Origin: Streptomyces sp. Go-475
Lineage (GTDB): Bacteria; Actinomycetota; Actinomycetes; Streptomycetales; Streptomycetaceae
Length of the DNA: 64,000 nt
Reading direction: 5' to 3'
Assembly (NCBI RefSeq): GCF_003330845.1
Contig: NZ_CP026121.1
Coordinates: 7,111,501 to 7,175,500, forward strand
In this document: positions 60,863 to 64,000 of the stretch, one piece after another
Layout: each line of letters begins with the position of its first letter
Position numbering within the stretch: the first letter of the stretch is position 1
Made by a program: the position numbers and the translations under genes
Notes under the pieces: model-generated
The model's database searches: none
Seen by the model: only the letters and a program-made list of their open reading frames with translations
Told to the model about the DNA's origin: nothing

Positions 60863-61630
60863 TCAGCGCAGCAGCGTTCCTCCGGTGGCGTCGAGGAAGG
60901 CGCCGGTGATCCAGCGGGAGTCGTCGCAGGCGACGAAGGCGACGACGTCGGCGATGTCGGAGACGGTGCCGACGCGGTCGAACACGGACAGCGCGGCCAT
61001 CCGCCGCAGGGCCTCGGCGTCGCGGAACACCGGGTCTCCGTTGTCGGTGACGCCCGGTGCCACCGTGTTGATGGTGATCCCACGGGCGGCGAGAACCGGA
61101 GCCAGGTGCCGGGTGATCTGCTCCAGGGCGCCCTTGCCCATGGCGTACGCGATGTGCTCGGGCACGGCGGAGCGGGTCATGCCGGAGGAGATGTTGATGA
61201 CGCGGCCGCCGTCCGGGATGAACCTCAGGGCCTTCTGGATCAGGAGGAACGGCGCCTTGGCGTTCACCGTGTAACACCGGTCGAGCATCTCCTCGGTGAC
61301 CGCGTCCGGCATGGCGCCGGTGAAACCGGTGACCGCCGCGTTGTTCACCAGGATGTCGATCGTCGCCGCCCCGGTACGCTCCACCAGACCCTGTTCGACC
61401 GCGGCCAGCAGCCGCTCCACCGATCCCGGCCCGCCCAGTTCGGCCTGCACGGCGAAGGCGCGTCCGCCGGCCTTCTCGATCAGTGTCACGGTCTCCCGCG
61501 CCGCGGTCGCGTCGGCCGCGTAGTTGACGGCCACCAGGGCGCCGTCCCGGGCGAGCCGCCGTGCGATGCCGCGACCGATCCCGCGGCCCGCCCCGGTGAC
61601 CAGAGCCGTCCTGTTCCGCAGCCTGCTCAC
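60863..61630 (-). CDS. short-chain dehydrogenase/reductase
   Basis: A 255-residue classical SDR. The cofactor motif is TGAGRGIG (12-19), NNAAV (96-100) follows, and the catalytic Ser148/149, Tyr162 and Lys166 lie in ISSGM and YAMGK. The C-terminal DATGGTLLR is typical of FabG-like reductases. In this operon it may reduce a ketone of the polyketide or quinone. The ATG at 61630 follows a GGGAAGG. 27 bp to the ABM gene. Confidence 0.92.
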   Translation of the reverse strand: MSRLRNRTALVTGAGRGIGRGIARRLARDGALVAVNYAADATAARETVTLIEKAGGRAFAVQAELGGPGSVERLLAAVEQGLVERTGAATIDILVNNAAVTGFTGAMPDAVTEEMLDRCYTVNAKAPFLLIQKALRFIPDGGRVINISSGMTRSAVPEHIAYAMGKGALEQITRHLAPVLAARGITINTVAPGVTDNGDPVFRDAEALRRMAALSVFDRVGTVSDIADVVAFVACDDSRWITGAFLDATGGTLLR

Positions 61631-61681
61631 GTGATGTCCCTTCCCCGCGGATGGCGGAAAGCGCGCAACGGGCGTCGTCCC

Positions 61682-62347
61682 TCAGCCCGCGTGGACGGAG
61701 GCGTGGAAGCTGTAGCGGGCGCCGGCGTCCGCCGCGCTCTGCCCCATGTGCTCGAGCAGCGGCACGATCACCTCCTCGATGTGGGCGACCGCCTCCGCCT
61801 CCGAGGTCCACTCGGAGAGCAGGAAGATGCCGGTGCCGTCCACGGCGATGTGGAAGTTCGCGGCGAGCGCCCCGGGGTAGGCGCGGTCCTCGCCCTCGTT
61901 GCGCTCCTCGTTGTCGAGGAGCCCGTCGACCCACTTGCGGGCCGCGTCGTGGCTGTCCATCGTGAACACGGCGGCGGGGTAGCACTGCGGCAGGGGCACC
62001 GGATCCGGCAGCACGGTGGGCCGTACCACGCGGTAGAGCTGGTAGGCCCTGGGTGTTCCCGGCTCGATGCCCAGCGCTCGCCAGTCGGGGCGCCGCGCGT
62101 CACCCGCCCGCTCCAGCTCCTCGACGGAGGCCCACTGGGCGTAGGTCAGCAGCGAGGTGCCGTCGGTGCTGGTGAACAGGGACTGGGACACCAGGCCGGC
62201 CGGCCACGGGTCGGATTCCCACCGCGCCACGACGGCGGCCGCGGCGGAGCGCTGCCGCCGGGCGTCGCCGGTGACGACTTCCTCGACCTGGGCGACGGAG
62301 ACGTCACCGCGGTCGATGACGGGCCGGACGTCGGACGCTGGGGGCAT
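61682..62347 (-). CDS. double ABM-domain monooxygenase-like protein
   Basis: A 221-residue protein with two ferredoxin-like ABM modules (about 30-110: ARRQRSAAAAVVARWESDPWPAG ... LLTYAQWASVEELERAG; 120-215: PAAVFTMDSHDAARKWVDGLLDNEER ... IFLLSEWTSEAEAVAHIEEV). Double ABM proteins are a hallmark of aromatic polyketide clusters. The ATG at 62347 follows AAGGAG. Confidence 0.85.
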   Translation of the reverse strand: MPPASDVRPVIDRGDVSVAQVEEVVTGDARRQRSAAAAVVARWESDPWPAGLVSQSLFTSTDGTSLLTYAQWASVEELERAGDARRPDWRALGIEPGTPRAYQLYRVVRPTVLPDPVPLPQCYPAAVFTMDSHDAARKWVDGLLDNEERNEGEDRAYPGALAANFHIAVDGTGIFLLSEWTSEAEAVAHIEEVIVPLLEHMGQSAADAGARYSFHASVHAG

Positions 62348-62432
62348 GATGGCGACTCCTTCAAGGACGTACTCACGGGCGGGGTGGGGGACTTGGCGGT
62401 ATCGGCGGTTCTCAGCGGTCGTCGGCGGCCAC

Positions 62433-63464
62433 TCACCGATCCTTGTGGCCGATGACGAGAACGTCGTCGTGAAGGCCCGGAACCTCCGTGGTCTCGGGCC
62501 TGAAGCCCGCCTCGGACAGCCAGCCGTGCAGCTCTCGCACGGTGTACTCGTGACCGCCCCGGGACCAGACGAGCATGGCCAGACTGGCGAGCACCGCGTG
62601 CATCGGCGGCTGTTCGCCGCCCGCCATCGGGTCGTAGACGAACACCGCCCCGCCCGGCCGGACCGCCTCGTAGGCGCTCTTGAGCAGCCGGACACGGTCC
62701 TCGGTGTTCCAGTTGTGCAGGACGTGGCCGAAGACCAGGACGTCGGCCTCGGGCAGCGGATCCTCGAAGAAGTCGCCGCCGTGGAAGGTGATCGCCGAGG
62801 CGGCGCCGCCGAGGGCGGCCATGTGCCGGGTGAAGGCCGGCTCCAGCTGCGGCAGGTCGAAGACCGCGCCCGTCAGGTGCGGGTTCTGCGACACCACGTG
62901 GTGGGCGAAGTTGCCGCGCGCGCCGCCGATGTCGACGAAGGACGTGTAGCGGCTCCAGTCGAGCCGGCTCAGGGCCAGCGACACGGGCGTGTTGAGCAGG
63001 TCCATGCTGTCGAGGAAGCCGTCGGTGGCCTCCGCGTCCTGGTAGAGGGTGTCGTACGGGTTGCCCGCGACGGCGGCGCGGTTGTGCGGCCGGCCGGTGC
63101 GCAGCGTGGAGGCGAGCCCGTCCCAGGCCGGGTTCAGCTCGCGTTCGCAGAACTGCAGGTAGCCACCCAGGTATTCGGCACGCCCCCGCACCAGGAAGCG
63201 TTCGGCGACAGGCGCGTTGGAGAAGGTGCCGTCCACCTGTTCCAGCAGACCGAGGTGGGTGAGCCCGACGAGGAGGTCATGGGTGCCGAGCGGCACCAGC
63301 CCGGTCCGGTCGGCGAGTTCGGCGGAGGTGGCGGGCTTGTCCGACAGCGCGGTGAAGACGTCGGACTCGACGGCGGCCAGCAGGATCCTCGTCTGCCAGT
63401 AACCGGCCATGATGCCCATGATCGGTCCGGGGGTCACGGGCGACTCGGGTGACTCAGCAGCCAT
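62433..63464 (-). CDS. SAM-dependent O-methyltransferase (acetylserotonin-OMT type)
   Basis: A 343-residue methyltransferase. An N-terminal dimerisation winged helix (QTRILLAAVESDVFTALSDKPATSAELADRTGL) precedes the SAM fold with FVDIGGARGNFAHHVVSQNP, FHGGDFFEDPLPEADVLVFGHVLHNWN and the catalytic-His region typical of polyketide OMTs. It would methylate a hydroxyl of the aromatic product. The motif has GGARGN rather than GGGxGx. The ATG at 63464 follows AAGGAGTC. Confidence 0.92.
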   Translation of the reverse strand: MAAESPESPVTPGPIMGIMAGYWQTRILLAAVESDVFTALSDKPATSAELADRTGLVPLGTHDLLVGLTHLGLLEQVDGTFSNAPVAERFLVRGRAEYLGGYLQFCERELNPAWDGLASTLRTGRPHNRAAVAGNPYDTLYQDAEATDGFLDSMDLLNTPVSLALSRLDWSRYTSFVDIGGARGNFAHHVVSQNPHLTGAVFDLPQLEPAFTRHMAALGGAASAITFHGGDFFEDPLPEADVLVFGHVLHNWNTEDRVRLLKSAYEAVRPGGAVFVYDPMAGGEQPPMHAVLASLAMLVWSRGGHEYTVRELHGWLSEAGFRPETTEVPGLHDDVLVIGHKDR

Positions 63465-63513
63465 GTTCGGAAGACTCCTTGATGCGAAGGGGATGGAGGG
63501 GCAGGGGAATGCG

Positions 63514-64000
63514 TCACGCGCTTCGGACGTGCCGGTGGAAACGCTTGAAGCCGATCGGCCGCACCCCCGGGATCCGGGTACTGACGCGGTAGGTGCCGGC
63601 CCGGCCCGCGCCGTCGAGGAAGGCGTCGTGTGCCTCGTCGGTGGTCCATTCGGCGAAGTTCAGGACCCGGGTGCCGTCGAGCGTGGTGTGGAAGGTGGCG
63701 GAGAGCATGCCGGCGCGCGTGTCCTCGGGCTGCGACTCCAGCGCGTCGCAGAGCGCGTCGATGACGGCCCGCTGCCGGTCCGGCCCGTCCACGTCGAACG
63801 TCGCGACGACCACGCAACCGGGCTCGGCCGGCGTCGGGTCGAACACCACACCGCGGTACGGCCGGTAGTCGACGGCCTCGACGGCGGCCGGTCCGGTCAG
63901 CGACCGGGCGAAATCCCGGTAGGCGTCGGGGTCCGAGACCTGGACGCAGGTGAGGGCGGTCTCCTCCGCCGTGTCCAGGTAGGCGCCGTGCGAGAGGACT
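63514..64000 (-). CDS. ABM-domain protein, truncated at the window end
   Basis: The minus-strand frame is open to base 64000, so the N terminus is missing. The part seen has VLSHGAYLDTAEETALTCVQVSDPDAYRDFARSLTGPA before the internal GTG at 63849, then a second module with VVVATFDVDGPDRQRAVIDALCDALESQPEDTRAGMLSATFHTTLDG and NFAEWTTDEAHDAFLD. It is again a double ABM protein, related to the one at 61682, and the likely upstream neighbour of the methyltransferase in the same operon. Confidence 0.85.
   Translation of the reverse strand, partial: VLSHGAYLDTAEETALTCVQVSDPDAYRDFARSLTGPAAVEAVDYRPYRGVVFDPTPAEPGCVVVATFDVDGPDRQRAVIDALCDALESQPEDTRAGMLSATFHTTLDGTRVLNFAEWTTDEAHDAFLDGAGRAGTYRVSTRIPGVRPIGFKRFHRHVRSA

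Noticed and set aside
59198..62455. 1085-residue open frame on the plus strand
   Set aside because: It lies opposite metK, kinase, ABM, SDR and other well-recognised genes, and is low-complexity Arg/Gly/Val-rich; a high-GC antisense shadow.

Overview
The window is high-GC actinomycete DNA, almost certainly a Streptomyces chromosome. The evidence is the strong third-position GC bias (which creates long spurious ORFs opposite real genes), the many GTG starts, the ATGA/GTGA gene overlaps, and the gene families present: a Streptomyces-type mce locus, LAL and LuxR regulators, a secreted trypsin, NIS siderophore genes and a DmdR/DtxR-type iron box. No rRNA, tRNA or CRISPR array was seen.

Layout. 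1-2.9 kb: a truncated alpha/beta hydrolase, an intact-looking IS5-family element and an orphan tyrosine recombinase, i.e. a remnant mobile region. 3.1-15.3 kb: CorA, a winged-helix protein, a secreted trypsin, a LAL-type LuxR regulator, a GAF-LuxR regulator with two coupled acyl-CoA synthetases, a GNAT and a zinc-ribbon protein. 15.5-22.1 kb: glyoxylate salvage (gcl; hyi-glxR) and a catalase. 22.2-33.4 kb: a complete 11-gene mce lipid-import operon on the minus strand, preceded by a membrane-anchored sigma factor and a lytic transglycosylase. 35.9-41.6 kb: urate catabolism (small HTH regulator, OHCU decarboxylase, hydroxyisourate hydrolase, urate oxidase, 8-oxoguanine deaminase, nucleobase permease). 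41.6-47.4 kb: thioesterase, aminotransferase, HxlR regulator, a 46-bp tandem repeat array, and a VWA-protein pair. 47.4-56.0 kb: two NIS synthetases, a PduX-like kinase, a 2Fe-2S protein and an iron-box-controlled ferric-siderophore importer. 56.0-64.0 kb: one long minus-strand tailoring operon of a secondary-metabolite cluster that runs off the window (MFS exporter, hydrolase, adenosine-kinase-like protein, SAM synthetase, three ABM-type monooxygenase genes, SDR, O-methyltransferase).

How the parts work together. The 8-oxoguanine deaminase and urate oxidase route ends in allantoin, whose later breakdown yields glyoxylate; gcl, glxR and hyi handle glyoxylate and hydroxypyruvate. Two regulatory signatures link these dispersed genes. 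First, gcl and hyi each carry a pair of 15-bp TTCC-N7-GGAA-type sites with identical 21-bp centre spacing. Second, the catalase promoter and the OHCU decarboxylase/urate oxidase promoter, 16 kb apart, share an identical 18-bp palindromic element overlapping the -35 box. Urate oxidase makes hydrogen peroxide, so co-control with a catalase makes biochemical sense. The mce locus lies between the two halves of this purine/glyoxylate region.
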